Assembly (NCBI RefSeq): GCF_001571305.1
Contig: NZ_BCTN01000011.1
Span: forward strand, 62,001-126,000
From: Erwinia persicina NBRC 102418
GTDB lineage: Bacteria; Pseudomonadota; Gammaproteobacteria; Enterobacterales; Enterobacteriaceae
DNA: 64,000 nucleotides
Direction of reading: 5' to 3'
Below the pieces are notes generated by a model. It ran no database searches. It saw only the letters and a list, made by a program, of their open reading frames with translations, and was not told where the DNA came from. Below, one piece after another: positions 8,611 through 17,424 of the stretch; position 1 is the first letter of the stretch, and each line of letters opens with the position of its first letter. The translations under genes and the position numbers were made by a program.

Positions 8611-10134
8611 TTACGGCATGGACGGATAGACGCCGGGACCAATCGGCAGACCCAGTGCGTACCATGCCAGCAGCAGCAAAATCCACACGGCAAAAAACAC
8701 CAGGGGGTAAGGCATAATCAAGGTGTAATACGTCCCGAGCTGGGCATCTTTGCGGTAGCGCTGCAGAAAGCCGAGGAACAGCGGCAGAAACGGTGACATG
8801 GGTGATAGCGGCAAAACGGCCGAGTCGGCAATGCGGAAAATCATCTGGGCGAAGGCCGGATGAAAGCCGAGCAGCATAAACATCGGGACGAAAATCGGGG
8901 CGAGAATCGACCAGATGGCCGAACCGCTGGCAATAAACATACAGAGGAACGCGGACAGGAACATCAGCCCGATAAACGCCGGGGCTCCGGTCATCGCCAT
9001 CTGCTCCAGCAGGTCGGTCAGCCCCACCGCCATAAACGTCCCCATATTGCTCCAGTTAAACATCGCCACAAACTGGGCCAGCGGGAACACCATGACGATA
9101 AATCCGGCCATACTTTTCATCGGTTCAATCAGCAGGGCGGGAATATCATCGGGCCGTTTGATTTGCTTCGTCGCCACGCCCCAGGTGATGGACACCACAA
9201 AGAAAAACAAAATAATCAGCGGGACGATGCCCTTAATAAACGGCGACGGGATAATCGACCCGCTGGCCGGATCGCGCAGCATGGCCCCCTCCGGTACCAC
9301 CATCAGCGCCACCAGACCGATAAAAATCAGCGCCGAAAGCCCGCTCATCAGCAGGCCACGGTTCTGCAGGGGGGTCAGACTGGCCAGCTTCTCTTCGCTG
9401 TTACCCTGCCAGGCGGGCAGACGCGGCTCCACGAATTTATCGGTGAGCAGCCCCCCGGCAACGGTCAGCACGATCACTGAGCTGGCCATAAAGAACCAGT
9501 TATCCACTACGCTGACGTGAACCGTATCGCTGACTGCTTTGGCCGCCTCGCTGCTGATCCCGGAGAGCAGCACATCGGTCGTGACGATCAGCAGGTTGGC
9601 GGTAAAACCGGAGGCGACGCCGGCAATCGCCGCCAGCAGCCCGGCAACCGGATGGCGGCCAACGGCGATAAACATCAGCGCCCCCAGCGGCGGCATCACC
9701 ACCAGCGCAGCATCGGAGGAGATGTGGCTGAAGAAGGCGATAAACAGCACCATATAGCTGGCATAGCGGGCGCTGACAAAGGAGGCCATCTTGTTCATCA
9801 GCGCCTGCAGCAGCCCGGTACGCTCTGCCAGCCCGGCCCCGATCATCAGCGCGAGGATCGAACCCAGCGGAGCAAAGCCGCTGAAGTTCTTGATAATATT
9901 CGGCAGGATCCACTGGATGCCCGCCACACTCAGCAGGTTTTTAACCTCCACCATTTTGCCGCTGGCCGGGTTTTTCACCGCCACACCGAACCAGGAGAGC
10001 AGTGCGGTCGATACCATCAGCACCACAATCAGATAGACGAATAACAGAAACGGATTAGGCACCTTGTTGCCGATGCGTTCAATCCAGTAAAAGATCCTTC
10101 CCGGGCTTTTGTTCGCTGCCGTTGTCTCGCTCAT
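8611..10134 (-). CDS. abgT: p-Aminobenzoyl-glutamate transporter
   Basis: A 507-residue inner-membrane protein of the AbgT family, the same length as E. coli AbgT. It has about 12 hydrophobic segments and family phrases such as RIFYWIERIGNKVPNPFLLF at the N-terminus, GAGLAERTGLLQALM, and DSAVLPLSPMSPFLPLFLGF near the C-terminus. AbgT imports p-aminobenzoyl-glutamate, a folate breakdown product, for the AbgAB hydrolase encoded immediately upstream in the same direction. The gap from abgB is 101 bases. The ribosome binding site is weak (GGGTGAAT). A GC-rich GGGGGC/GCCCCC inverted repeat lies just beyond the stop, between it and the convergent porin. Confidence 0.93.
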   Translation of the reverse strand: MSETTAANKSPGRIFYWIERIGNKVPNPFLLFVYLIVVLMVSTALLSWFGVAVKNPASGKMVEVKNLLSVAGIQWILPNIIKNFSGFAPLGSILALMIGAGLAERTGLLQALMNKMASFVSARYASYMVLFIAFFSHISSDAALVVMPPLGALMFIAVGRHPVAGLLAAIAGVASGFTANLLIVTTDVLLSGISSEAAKAVSDTVHVSVVDNWFFMASSVIVLTVAGGLLTDKFVEPRLPAWQGNSEEKLASLTPLQNRGLLMSGLSALIFIGLVALMVVPEGAMLRDPASGSIIPSPFIKGIVPLIILFFFVVSITWGVATKQIKRPDDIPALLIEPMKSMAGFIVMVFPLAQFVAMFNWSNMGTFMAVGLTDLLEQMAMTGAPAFIGLMFLSAFLCMFIASGSAIWSILAPIFVPMFMLLGFHPAFAQMIFRIADSAVLPLSPMSPFLPLFLGFLQRYRKDAQLGTYYTLIMPYPLVFFAVWILLLLAWYALGLPIGPGVYPSMP

Positions 10135-10235
10135 TGGTATTCACCCTATGCCTTGTCGTCGTTATGTCGTTGTTTGCGTTTTGTTTTTTTAACGGGGCCG
10201 GGATCGAGCCAGGCCTCCGGTTCTGTCGGGTATCG

Positions 10236-11684
10236 CTACGCCAGCGGCGTGGGTATGACTCCTGCCGGGATCGGGCAGCGATAGGGCTGCTCCGCACGCT
10301 GGCGGCGGAACTCCTGCCTGGCCTCTGCCAGCAGGCTGGTCTCGCTGAACAACGCCAGCGCGGTTGCGGCCAGGGTCTTGCCTGCAAGACACATGCCTTT
10401 GTGTGCGACGGAGGTGCGGCCCTGGGCCACCAGTTGCCAGCTGTGCAACGGCGTGCCGAAGGCAAAGCAGGGCGTGAAGCACTGTGCGGTCGGGGCCACC
10501 CAACTGACATCACCGACGTCAGTCGAGCCGTACAGCACCTCTTCACTGGCGCAGTAAGGTGCCACACTGTCCATCAGCACGCGATCGCCCAGCGCGGCGG
10601 CCCACTCGCCGCCCGCCGATCCCCCGGTTCGCGCGGCGTTCAGCCGGGCATTGCGCAGATCGTCGGCGCTCAGCGTCTGGCGGATCCCGGCGGCAAACTG
10701 GCGTTCTTCCGCGCTGTAATCAGGCGGGCCAAAGTGGCAGAGACGGGCATACATCAGCTTTTCCAGCGCGCGGTTGGGCTGATAGTTGGAGCAGGCTTTC
10801 TCAAAGCGTACGCTCATCTCCGTCCCGGTCATCAGGGCGGCCCCCCGGGCGATATCGGTCACCCGCTGGTAAATATCCTGGAGTTGATCGAGCTGCGGGG
10901 CGCGCACCAGATAGAGCACCTCCGCCTCTGCCTGCACCACATTGGGGGAACTGCCCCCGCTGTTGGTCACTGCATAGTGCAGCCGGGCGTCGGGAATAAT
11001 GTGCTCGCGCAGGAAGTTCGCGCCGGTATTCATCAGGGTCACTGCATCCAACGCGCTGCGCCCGAGGTGGGGCGCGTTGGCCGCGTGGGACGCCACGCCG
11101 CTGAAATGAAATGCCGCCTGAATATTGGCCAGTGTGGCGGTATTAAACATGCCGCTGAAGCCCTCCGGGTGCCAGGTCAGTGCGGCATCGACGTCGTCAA
11201 ACAGTCCTTCGCGGACCATAAAGGTTTTCCCGGAGCCGCCCTCTTCGCCGGGGCAGCCGTAAAAGCGAATCGTGCCCGGGGTGCCGTTCAGTTGCAGCCA
11301 CGCTTTGACCGCACAGGCGGCGGCCAGCGCGGCGGTACCCAGCAGATTGTGGCCGCAGCCATGTCCGTTGCCGTCTGCCACCAGCGGGGCGCGCGTGCTG
11401 CACTCCGCCTGCTGGCTCAGTCCCGCCAGGGCGTCATACTCGCCCAGCAGGGCGATCACCGGCTGGCCACTGCCGTAGCTGGCGATAAAGGCGGTATCGA
11501 TACCTCCCGCTGCCCGTTCAATGTGGAACCCTTCCTGCTCCAGCGCAGTGGAGAGCAACCCGGCGGCGAAGGTTTCGGTAAAGCGCGTTTCAGGCCGATC
11601 CCAGATGGCGTCGCTTAACGCACTGAACCGCGCCTGATGCCGGTCGATGTAGTCCGCAACAAAGTCATTTATTTCCGTGTTCAT
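10236..11684 (-). CDS. abgB: p-Aminobenzoyl-glutamate hydrolase subunit B
   Basis: A 482-residue M20-family amidohydrolase closely matching E. coli AbgB throughout, including PVIALLGEYDALAGLSQQA, the metal-binding GHGCGHNLLG, and RFYGCPGEEGGSGKTFMVRE. Together with AbgA it cleaves p-aminobenzoyl-glutamate to p-aminobenzoate and glutamate in the cytoplasm. The ATG at 11684 overlaps the TGA of abgA (TGATG), indicating coupled translation; the GTG one codon earlier is less likely. Subunit order A-B-T matches E. coli. Confidence 0.94.
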   Translation of the reverse strand: MNTEINDFVADYIDRHQARFSALSDAIWDRPETRFTETFAAGLLSTALEQEGFHIERAAGGIDTAFIASYGSGQPVIALLGEYDALAGLSQQAECSTRAPLVADGNGHGCGHNLLGTAALAAACAVKAWLQLNGTPGTIRFYGCPGEEGGSGKTFMVREGLFDDVDAALTWHPEGFSGMFNTATLANIQAAFHFSGVASHAANAPHLGRSALDAVTLMNTGANFLREHIIPDARLHYAVTNSGGSSPNVVQAEAEVLYLVRAPQLDQLQDIYQRVTDIARGAALMTGTEMSVRFEKACSNYQPNRALEKLMYARLCHFGPPDYSAEERQFAAGIRQTLSADDLRNARLNAARTGGSAGGEWAAALGDRVLMDSVAPYCASEEVLYGSTDVGDVSWVAPTAQCFTPCFAFGTPLHSWQLVAQGRTSVAHKGMCLAGKTLAATALALFSETSLLAEARQEFRRQRAEQPYRCPIPAGVIPTPLA

Positions 11685-13000
11685 CACGCCTCCGGCTGGA
11701 ATTCAGCAATATGCAGAGCAATCAGGGCGAGGGTTTTCACCGCCACGGCCATCACCTGCTCATTGAAGTCGAATTTTTCGTTGTGATGCCCGGCGCTCAG
11801 GTCGGTGCCGAAAATGATGTAAGAGGCCTGGCCACCGTGCTGTTTCACCCGTTCCATCATGTAAGTGGCATCTTCCGAACCGGCCGCCATACCGCGCGTG
11901 TCGACCAGCGAGGTCAGTTCCGGGATGTGCTGCGCCTGATGGCGGATGTAACGCACCCAGGGGGCGGTCGGCTGGCTGCTGCGTGCTGCGCCCATCAGCG
12001 TGACCTGATGCTCAACGCCGTACATCGCGGCAGCACCGGCAAGGGTTTGCAGCGCGCGCTGATAGATAAAGTCATTAATTTCATTCGTCGCTCCGCGCGT
12101 TTCCACCTTCATCGTGGCACGATCCGCGACCACGTTGCGCCCGGTGCCTGCCTGCAATACGCCGACGTTGACGCGTGCGCTGCCGCCGCTGTGCTGGGTC
12201 AGCGTATGCAGCGCCAGCGTCGCCTGCGCGGCCGCCAGCAGGGCGTTGCTGCCTTCTTCCGGACGTGCCCCTGCATGGGCAGCGTTGCCACGGAAACTGA
12301 CATCGAGCTTGGTGGTCGCCATAAAGTTATCGCTTCCGCACACCAGTTCCCCGGCCGGTACGCCGGTGCCAATGTGAATAGCGGTAAAGAAATCGACGTC
12401 ATCGACCACGCCCGCTTCCACCATCGACTTCGCCCCGCGCGTGCCTTCCTCGGCGGGCTGGAAGATCAGCTTGATGGTGCCGATCAGCTCCGTTTCAAAC
12501 TGCTTCAGCACCTGAGCCAGCCCCAGACCAATGGTGGTGTGGCCGTCGTGGCCGCAGGCGTGCATCATGCCCGGGTTCGCAGAAGCAAAGCCTTCAGCAT
12601 AAGGGCGGTGCTCCCGGGTCTGGTTTTCAATGACGTCCAGCGCATCCATATCGACGCGGAACGCCATCACCGGGCCGGGGCGTCCGGTTGCCAGCGTGGC
12701 AACAATGGCACAGAATCCGCCGGAGAAGTGCGGAAGCCATGCCGGCAGCGCACCCTGTTCCAGCGCCCGCTGCTCGTGAAATGCCAGCACCTCGGGCGTG
12801 GGTAACCCCATTCGCGCCCCGGCCTTCACCACGTCTTTACCTAACGTGAGCTGATAGCCTAAGCGATGCAGTTCAGCAGCCACCAGCGTAGCGGTGCGGA
12901 ACTCCAGCCAGCCCGATTCAGCGTACTTATGCAGATCGCGGCGCTGTTCCTGCAGACGGGGGGCAATCTCTTTCACAAACTCAGCAATAGCCTGGTGCAT
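11684..13000 (-). CDS. abgA: p-Aminobenzoyl-glutamate hydrolase subunit A
   Basis: The frame is open to 13141, but the start at 13000 (MHQAIAEFVKEIAPRLQEQR) aligns with E. coli AbgA and has AAGGA nine bases upstream, so the 47 extra residues are left out. The product is 438 residues with the M20 metal motif HACGHDGHTT, the carboxylate EEGTRGAKSM and C-terminal GSEDATYMM and SAGHHNEKFDFNEQ. AbgA pairs with AbgB to hydrolyse p-aminobenzoyl-glutamate. It is the first gene of the operon and diverges from abgR across 131 bases. Confidence 0.94.
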   Translation of the reverse strand: MHQAIAEFVKEIAPRLQEQRRDLHKYAESGWLEFRTATLVAAELHRLGYQLTLGKDVVKAGARMGLPTPEVLAFHEQRALEQGALPAWLPHFSGGFCAIVATLATGRPGPVMAFRVDMDALDVIENQTREHRPYAEGFASANPGMMHACGHDGHTTIGLGLAQVLKQFETELIGTIKLIFQPAEEGTRGAKSMVEAGVVDDVDFFTAIHIGTGVPAGELVCGSDNFMATTKLDVSFRGNAAHAGARPEEGSNALLAAAQATLALHTLTQHSGGSARVNVGVLQAGTGRNVVADRATMKVETRGATNEINDFIYQRALQTLAGAAAMYGVEHQVTLMGAARSSQPTAPWVRYIRHQAQHIPELTSLVDTRGMAAGSEDATYMMERVKQHGGQASYIIFGTDLSAGHHNEKFDFNEQVMAVAVKTLALIALHIAEFQPEA

Positions 13001-13131
13001 GGGGTCATCCTTCTGGTTAAGCATCGTTATTTCCGGGTGATTTCTTTCTGTTCTACACAATGGAATCCCCCGGCAGAAGATGACAATATCTTGTGACTGA
13101 TAATCGCTGGTTATCACCAACAGGAGATCCG
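13001..13131. promoter_or_regulatory. abgA-abgR divergent promoter region
   Basis: This 131-base gap lies between two divergent starts and must hold both promoters and the AbgR operator. LysR regulators usually bind T-N11-A sites in such a position. I can see the abgR ribosome binding site AGGAG at 13122-13126 and the abgA site AAGGA on the other strand, but no operator convincing enough to place. Confidence 0.6.
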
Positions 13132-14049
13132 ATGCCCGCATCCATCAAACTGCACCAGCTACGTGCTTTTGTCGACGTCGCCCGCCACGGCAGTATTCGC
13201 GCCGCCAGCCGTGCCGCAGGGTTGTCTCAGCCCGCGCTGACTAAATCGATTCAGGAGCTGGAAGACGTCCTTGGCGCAAGGCTGTTCGTTCGCCGCAGTC
13301 AGGGGGTGGCTCTGACCGAAATCGGTGATAACTTTTTCCAACATGCGAGCCTGATCATAGAAGAGCTGCGCGTCGCGCAGGAGGATATTCAGCAGCGGTT
13401 AGGGCTGGCGGGCGGCACGGTCAATATTGGCGTCGGGGGCAGCATTGCACGCACCCTGATGCCCCCGGTGATCACCCAGTTCCGACGCCAGTTTCCGAAC
13501 GTGAAGATCCGTATTGTCGAGGGGCAGCTGGTGTCGATGATCCCTGAACTGCGCCAGGGCGAACTGGACTTTACGATCAATACCTCCTACCCCGGCCATC
13601 TCGACAGCGAGCTGAGTTATGAACGGCTGATGGAGCGTGAATATCAGGTGGTCGTGCGTAAGGGGCATCCCTGCGAACACGTCACTTCGCTGGCGGAACT
13701 GCAGCACTGTGACTGGACCATGCCAACACCGCGCGGCAGCTACTATCGTCTGTTGCATGACCTGTTACATGATATGGGCATGGCCCCGGCAATCAGCGTC
13801 ACCTGTGAAACGTTTATGGCCTGCACCAGCCTGATTGCGCAGAGTGATTTTGTCAGCATTCTCTCCAGCGATGTCATCGGTGACCCGATCCTGGGCAATC
13901 AGCTGGTGGCGCTGAACATTAAGGAACCGTTGCCCCATGCCACGTTTTATTTAATTCAACGTAAGGACACCACGCTGACACCAATGGGGGCAGAACTGGC
14001 ACGTTTGTTTCGTATTTACTGCGGTAAAAATTCCGCCAGGGGAGGTTAA
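13132..14049 (+). CDS. abgR: LysR-type regulator of the abg operon
   Basis: The ATG at 13132 (MPASIKLHQLRAFVDVARHG) has AGGAG six bases upstream and fits the normal LysR N-terminus; the frame is open a little further upstream. The product has 305 residues: a winged helix-turn-helix in about residues 5-64 (SIRAASRAAGLSQPALTKSI), then the effector domain. Position directly divergent from abgA matches the E. coli abgR-abgABT arrangement, so it most likely senses p-aminobenzoyl-glutamate or a related compound. The name rests on this synteny plus family. Confidence 0.88.
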   Translation: MPASIKLHQLRAFVDVARHGSIRAASRAAGLSQPALTKSIQELEDVLGARLFVRRSQGVALTEIGDNFFQHASLIIEELRVAQEDIQQRLGLAGGTVNIGVGGSIARTLMPPVITQFRRQFPNVKIRIVEGQLVSMIPELRQGELDFTINTSYPGHLDSELSYERLMEREYQVVVRKGHPCEHVTSLAELQHCDWTMPTPRGSYYRLLHDLLHDMGMAPAISVTCETFMACTSLIAQSDFVSILSSDVIGDPILGNQLVALNIKEPLPHATFYLIQRKDTTLTPMGAELARLFRIYCGKNSARGG

Positions 14050-14151
14050 AAAGCACGAATACCGTGCCAAAAGCGCACAAGGTGAAAAAAGCGAGGTGAA
14101 CAGAACAGGGTATTCAGTGGGTCTGACAGACAAGCTCTAAGGAGCAGACTG

Positions 14152-15285
14152 ATGTTATCTCACTCATCGTTTAGCGGAATATTTATCCGCTTTAGTGTAC
14201 TGGCCCTGCTTTCGCCCGCCGCTCAGGCAGACGTGAATCTGCTGAAAAAGAATACCTTTCAGGATCCTGTTCTCGCTCCGCTCAGCCTGAAAATGAGCGG
14301 TAGCGTCCGGCCCGAGTTTATCTGGAACCGGGGCCCGGATAACCATGGTGGACACGATGGCGGTTCACGTTTTCGCTTCAGCGCTGATTACCTGCTCAGG
14401 CCGGGAACATCCATCATTGGCTTCTATTCGCTGGGTCTGGATACCGCCCACGCATTAGGATTGAAGCACCATTATGATCATCAGGCTGACTGGTCAAGCC
14501 AGCGTAAAATGTATGGCGGCATCCAGGACGACCGTTTCGGTACGCTGACCTTTGGCCATCAGTACGGTGTTTACTACGATACCATCGGCGTGAAAAGCGA
14601 TGTCTGGGATAACGATGCTTTCGCCGGGCCTAACGGCAGTGGCATCAGTAAAAATGTCGATGGCGGTGATCGTCCGCGTAACAGCATGAAGTACACCACG
14701 ACCCTGGGTGCCTATACCCTGTATGCTGACTGGTTGCTGCCGCAGGATGATATTGTGCTGGATGATGATCAGTACTACCGGCGTAAACACGGCTCCGGGC
14801 TGGGCCTGGATTATCAGGCGGCCAAAGCGCTGGTGCTCAGCGCCAGCTGGAACCAGACGAATGCCGTGGTGAAAAACAGCGGTGGTGCACAGCGAAGTTA
14901 TCGCCAGCAGTTTTCAGGTGTTGCCGCTACCTGGCAACCGGGAAACTGGTATTTAGTCAGTACTGCGACCTGGACCCATAACTTTGTTCCGGCAAAAAAA
15001 CAGCAGCGTACGGAACACTATTTTGCCGGCAGTGGCTACGGGCTGGAAGCGTTTGCCGGGTATACCTTTCCCATCAACAAACCCTGGCTGGCATCGATCC
15101 AGCCTTATGCGGCTGCCGATACCCTGCGGCTGCGCGGCAGTGGCGATTATCATGCTAACCATGAGTATCTGGGCGTTGTAACGCAGCTGGCCTACGGTTT
15201 CTCTGTTTATCTGGAACACACCTTCACGGCCACCTCTGATCATGATCCGGACCAGACCTGGCTGTCGATTTACTATGATTTCTAA
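14152..15285 (+). CDS. Outer-membrane porin, second paralogue
   Basis: A 377-residue beta-barrel protein with a signal peptide ending near AAQADV, the mature start NLLKKNTF, GGSRFRFSADYLL, a general-porin-like block (FGTLTFGHQYGVYYDTIGVK, GGDRPRNSMKY) and the C-terminal YYDF. It is a close paralogue of the porin at 7425, to which most of its length aligns, including the last 100 residues (GYGLE, IQPY, AADTLRL). The differences concentrate in segments likely to be extracellular loops. It follows abgR by 102 bases on the same strand with ribosome binding site AGGAG. Together the two porins bracket the abg genes. The diffusing solute is unknown. Confidence 0.78.
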   Translation: MLSHSSFSGIFIRFSVLALLSPAAQADVNLLKKNTFQDPVLAPLSLKMSGSVRPEFIWNRGPDNHGGHDGGSRFRFSADYLLRPGTSIIGFYSLGLDTAHALGLKHHYDHQADWSSQRKMYGGIQDDRFGTLTFGHQYGVYYDTIGVKSDVWDNDAFAGPNGSGISKNVDGGDRPRNSMKYTTTLGAYTLYADWLLPQDDIVLDDDQYYRRKHGSGLGLDYQAAKALVLSASWNQTNAVVKNSGGAQRSYRQQFSGVAATWQPGNWYLVSTATWTHNFVPAKKQQRTEHYFAGSGYGLEAFAGYTFPINKPWLASIQPYAAADTLRLRGSGDYHANHEYLGVVTQLAYGFSVYLEHTFTATSDHDPDQTWLSIYYDF

Positions 15286-15426
15286 GCGGCGGCAGTGAGC
15301 GGATAGGAAAAGAGCCAGCGAGAATTTCATCTTTAAGCTGATGATTATTCATTCGCCAAAGCGGGAATAAAAGCGATAGATTGAACCCACCAGTAACACC
15401 GTATGTTAATCCCAGCGGAGCCAGAG

Positions 15427-15924
15427 ATGATGCCTACCGAGCTTGTGACTATTCAGCGTTACCGGGCAACGTATCAGCCGGGTGTGGTACAGCTAATCCT
15501 GCCGATCCAGAATCAAGAGTTCGGCATTGCGATCACCGCAGAGCAGCAGCCAGATCTGAGTGAGATTGAAAAATTTTATCAGCAGGGGAACGGGGATTTC
15601 TGGCTGGCGCAGATTGATGACCGGGTCGTCGGATGTATCGGTCTGAAGGATATCGGCCAGCAGCAAACGGCCCTGCGCAAAATGTTTGTGGCTGCCCCAT
15701 ACCGTGGCCGGGAGTGGGGGGTGGCTTCTGCGCTGCTCAATACGCTGATGATGCACGCCCGCGATCGCGGTGTGATGGAGATCTTTCTGGGGACGACAGC
15801 AAAATTTCTGGCGGCCCACCGTTTTTATGAAAAAAATGGCTTTGTCGATATTCCGCCCGGCGACCTGCCTGCACGCTTCCCGTTAATGGCCGTAGATACA
15901 AAGTTCTACCGGTTCTCCTTCTGA
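15427..15924 (+). CDS. GNAT-family N-acetyltransferase
   Basis: A roughly 165-residue acetyltransferase. The ATG pair at 15427/15430 (MMPTELVTIQRY) is placed seven to ten bases after GGAG. Acetyl-CoA binding is indicated by KMFVAAPYRGREWGVASALL, a version of the R-x-x-G-x-G/A loop, and the fold continues through LGTTAKFLAAHRFYEKNGF, the usual tyrosine/phenylalanine-bearing helix. The substrate cannot be predicted. A hairpin followed by a T-run lies just after the stop, so it appears to be a single-gene unit. Confidence 0.8.
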   Translation: MMPTELVTIQRYRATYQPGVVQLILPIQNQEFGIAITAEQQPDLSEIEKFYQQGNGDFWLAQIDDRVVGCIGLKDIGQQQTALRKMFVAAPYRGREWGVASALLNTLMMHARDRGVMEIFLGTTAKFLAAHRFYEKNGFVDIPPGDLPARFPLMAVDTKFYRFSF

Positions 15925-15933
15925 GAGGAATGT

Positions 15934-15967
15934 CTGAGCCCATCAGTGCGGCTCAGGCAAAATTTTC
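15934..15967 (+). terminator. Likely terminator of the GNAT gene
   Basis: CTGAGCC at 15934-15940 pairs with GGCTCAG at 15950-15956 across a 9-base loop, followed by GCAAAATTTT. The stem is only seven pairs and the T-run short and delayed, so strength is moderate. Confidence 0.5.
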
Positions 15968-16059
15968 TGACACATCTTGTAATGACCTCCCTGCCGTCGT
16001 AGCATTCCTGCGCAATTCTGAGATTGAGAATAATAATTATTTCCTTTGTGGAGAGTGCG

Positions 16060-17187
16060 ATGACGTTCTGGGGTAAAGCAGTGATTCTGATGGGGAGCTT
16101 AATGATCTCCTCCAGCCTGATGGCGGCACCGTTTGTGGTGGAAGACGTCAGCGGCCGTAAAGTGGAAATCAAATCTGAGGTGAAGCGGGTGATCCTCGGG
16201 GAAGGGCGGCAGATCTATCTGCTGGCCGCTTTTGACACCGACGCGCCGTTCCAGCGTGTGGTGGGCTGGCGCGACGATCTGCCGAAAGCCGATTTCGACA
16301 GCTATCAGATTTACGCCAAAAAATACCCGTCAATCACCGCTCTGCCGACCTTCGGCGGTGCCAAAGATGGCACGTTTAACGTTGAGCAGGCCCTGACCCT
16401 GAAGCCCGATCTGGTGCTGATGAACCTGGAGTCAAAAGCAGCCACCGATGAGTCTAAGCTCACGGAAAAGCTCGCCAAACTGGGTATTCCCGTGGTGTTT
16501 ATCGACTTCCGTGAAAAGCCGTTTGAGAATGCGGTGAAAAGTATCCGCATTATGGGACAGCTGGTGGGCAAACCCGCGCGTGCGGAAGAGATCATCGCTT
16601 TCCGCCAGCAGCAGATTGATATTGTGACTGAGCGACTGAAAAACTATCAGGGCCCGCGTCCGAAGGTGATGCTTGATCGCGCCGGGGGGTATACCGAAGA
16701 GTGCTGTATGTCATTCGGTGACGAGAATTTCGGCCGGATGGTCGAAGTGGCCGGTGGGACCAATATTGCCAAAGGGCTGATCCCAGGCACATTCGGCACG
16801 CTGAACCCGGAGCAGATTATCGCTTCGCGCCCGGACGTGGTGATCGTCACCGGGGCTAACTGGAAAAACTACAATACCGCTGGCGGCTGGGTGGGCGTCG
16901 GTCCGGGGGCCGATCTTACCCTGGCAACGCAGCGTTTAACTGCGCTGATGGCGCGCCCGGCGTTCCGCACCCTGCCGGTGGCGACCAACGGCAATGCTCA
17001 TGCCATCTGGCATCAGTTCTACGACAGCCCGTACCAGTTTGTCGCCATTCAGATGATCGCCAAATGGCTGCATCCCGATCTGTTTAGCGATATCGACCCG
17101 GACGCGACCTTCCGTGAATTCCATCAGCGTTTCCTGCCGGTGACCTACCAGCCAGGTTACTGGGTGACGTTAAAAGCGGCGCCGTAG
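16060..17187 (+). CDS. Orphan periplasmic binding protein, siderophore/cobalamin class
   Basis: The start at 16060 (MTFWGKAVILMG) has GGAGAG upstream; an in-frame ATG at 16024 lacks one. The 375-residue product has a signal peptide ending at LMAAPF, then VVEDVSGRKVEIKSEVKRVI, the opening of class III (FecB/BtuF/FhuD-like) binding proteins. Phrases TLKPDLVLMNLES and NPEQIIASRPDVVIVTGANW are the two lobes of the fold. No permease or ATPase gene adjoins it, so it must share a transporter encoded elsewhere or act alone. An unusual EECCM pair of cysteines is present mid-protein. It is followed by a perfect hairpin that separates it from the dehydrogenase operon. The ligand is unknown. Confidence 0.78.
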   Translation: MTFWGKAVILMGSLMISSSLMAAPFVVEDVSGRKVEIKSEVKRVILGEGRQIYLLAAFDTDAPFQRVVGWRDDLPKADFDSYQIYAKKYPSITALPTFGGAKDGTFNVEQALTLKPDLVLMNLESKAATDESKLTEKLAKLGIPVVFIDFREKPFENAVKSIRIMGQLVGKPARAEEIIAFRQQQIDIVTERLKNYQGPRPKVMLDRAGGYTEECCMSFGDENFGRMVEVAGGTNIAKGLIPGTFGTLNPEQIIASRPDVVIVTGANWKNYNTAGGWVGVGPGADLTLATQRLTALMARPAFRTLPVATNGNAHAIWHQFYDSPYQFVAIQMIAKWLHPDLFSDIDPDATFREFHQRFLPVTYQPGYWVTLKAAP

Positions 17188-17196
17188 TCGTTGATG

Positions 17197-17219
17197 AAAG
17201 GGTGCGATCCGCACCCTTT
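17197..17219 (+). terminator. Perfect 10-bp hairpin after the orphan binding-protein gene
   Basis: AAAGGGTGCG at 17197-17206 and CGCACCCTTT at 17210-17219 pair without mismatch around a three-base loop, ten bases after the stop codon. The run after the stem is TTTGATAATT-like rather than a full T-tract, so it may end transcription weakly or protect the mRNA end. Confidence 0.6.
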
Positions 17220-17424
17220 GATAATTCCGATAGAATTGAACCGGCTGAATCGGTTATCCAGGAAGATTCCTTCTTTTTTCTCATATCCCTTAACAGTTTT
17301 CCCCCTCCGTCATTTTTCTTTTTTCTGAGCAGTCGCCTATGTTATCCCCCGCAAAACGCATGGTTTTCTGCTGATGCACTGGCCCCAGTCCGGGGTGGCT
17401 CTGACTGTTCACTGGAAGAATACA

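Noticed and set aside
10122-11618. A very long plus-strand open frame opposite abgB and abgT
   Set aside because: It is the antisense of well-supported AbgB sequence in GC-rich DNA; the protein resembles nothing.
14050-14080. GCACG/CGTGC hairpin after abgR as a terminator
   Set aside because: Five-pair stem without a T-tract, and the porin gene follows closely.
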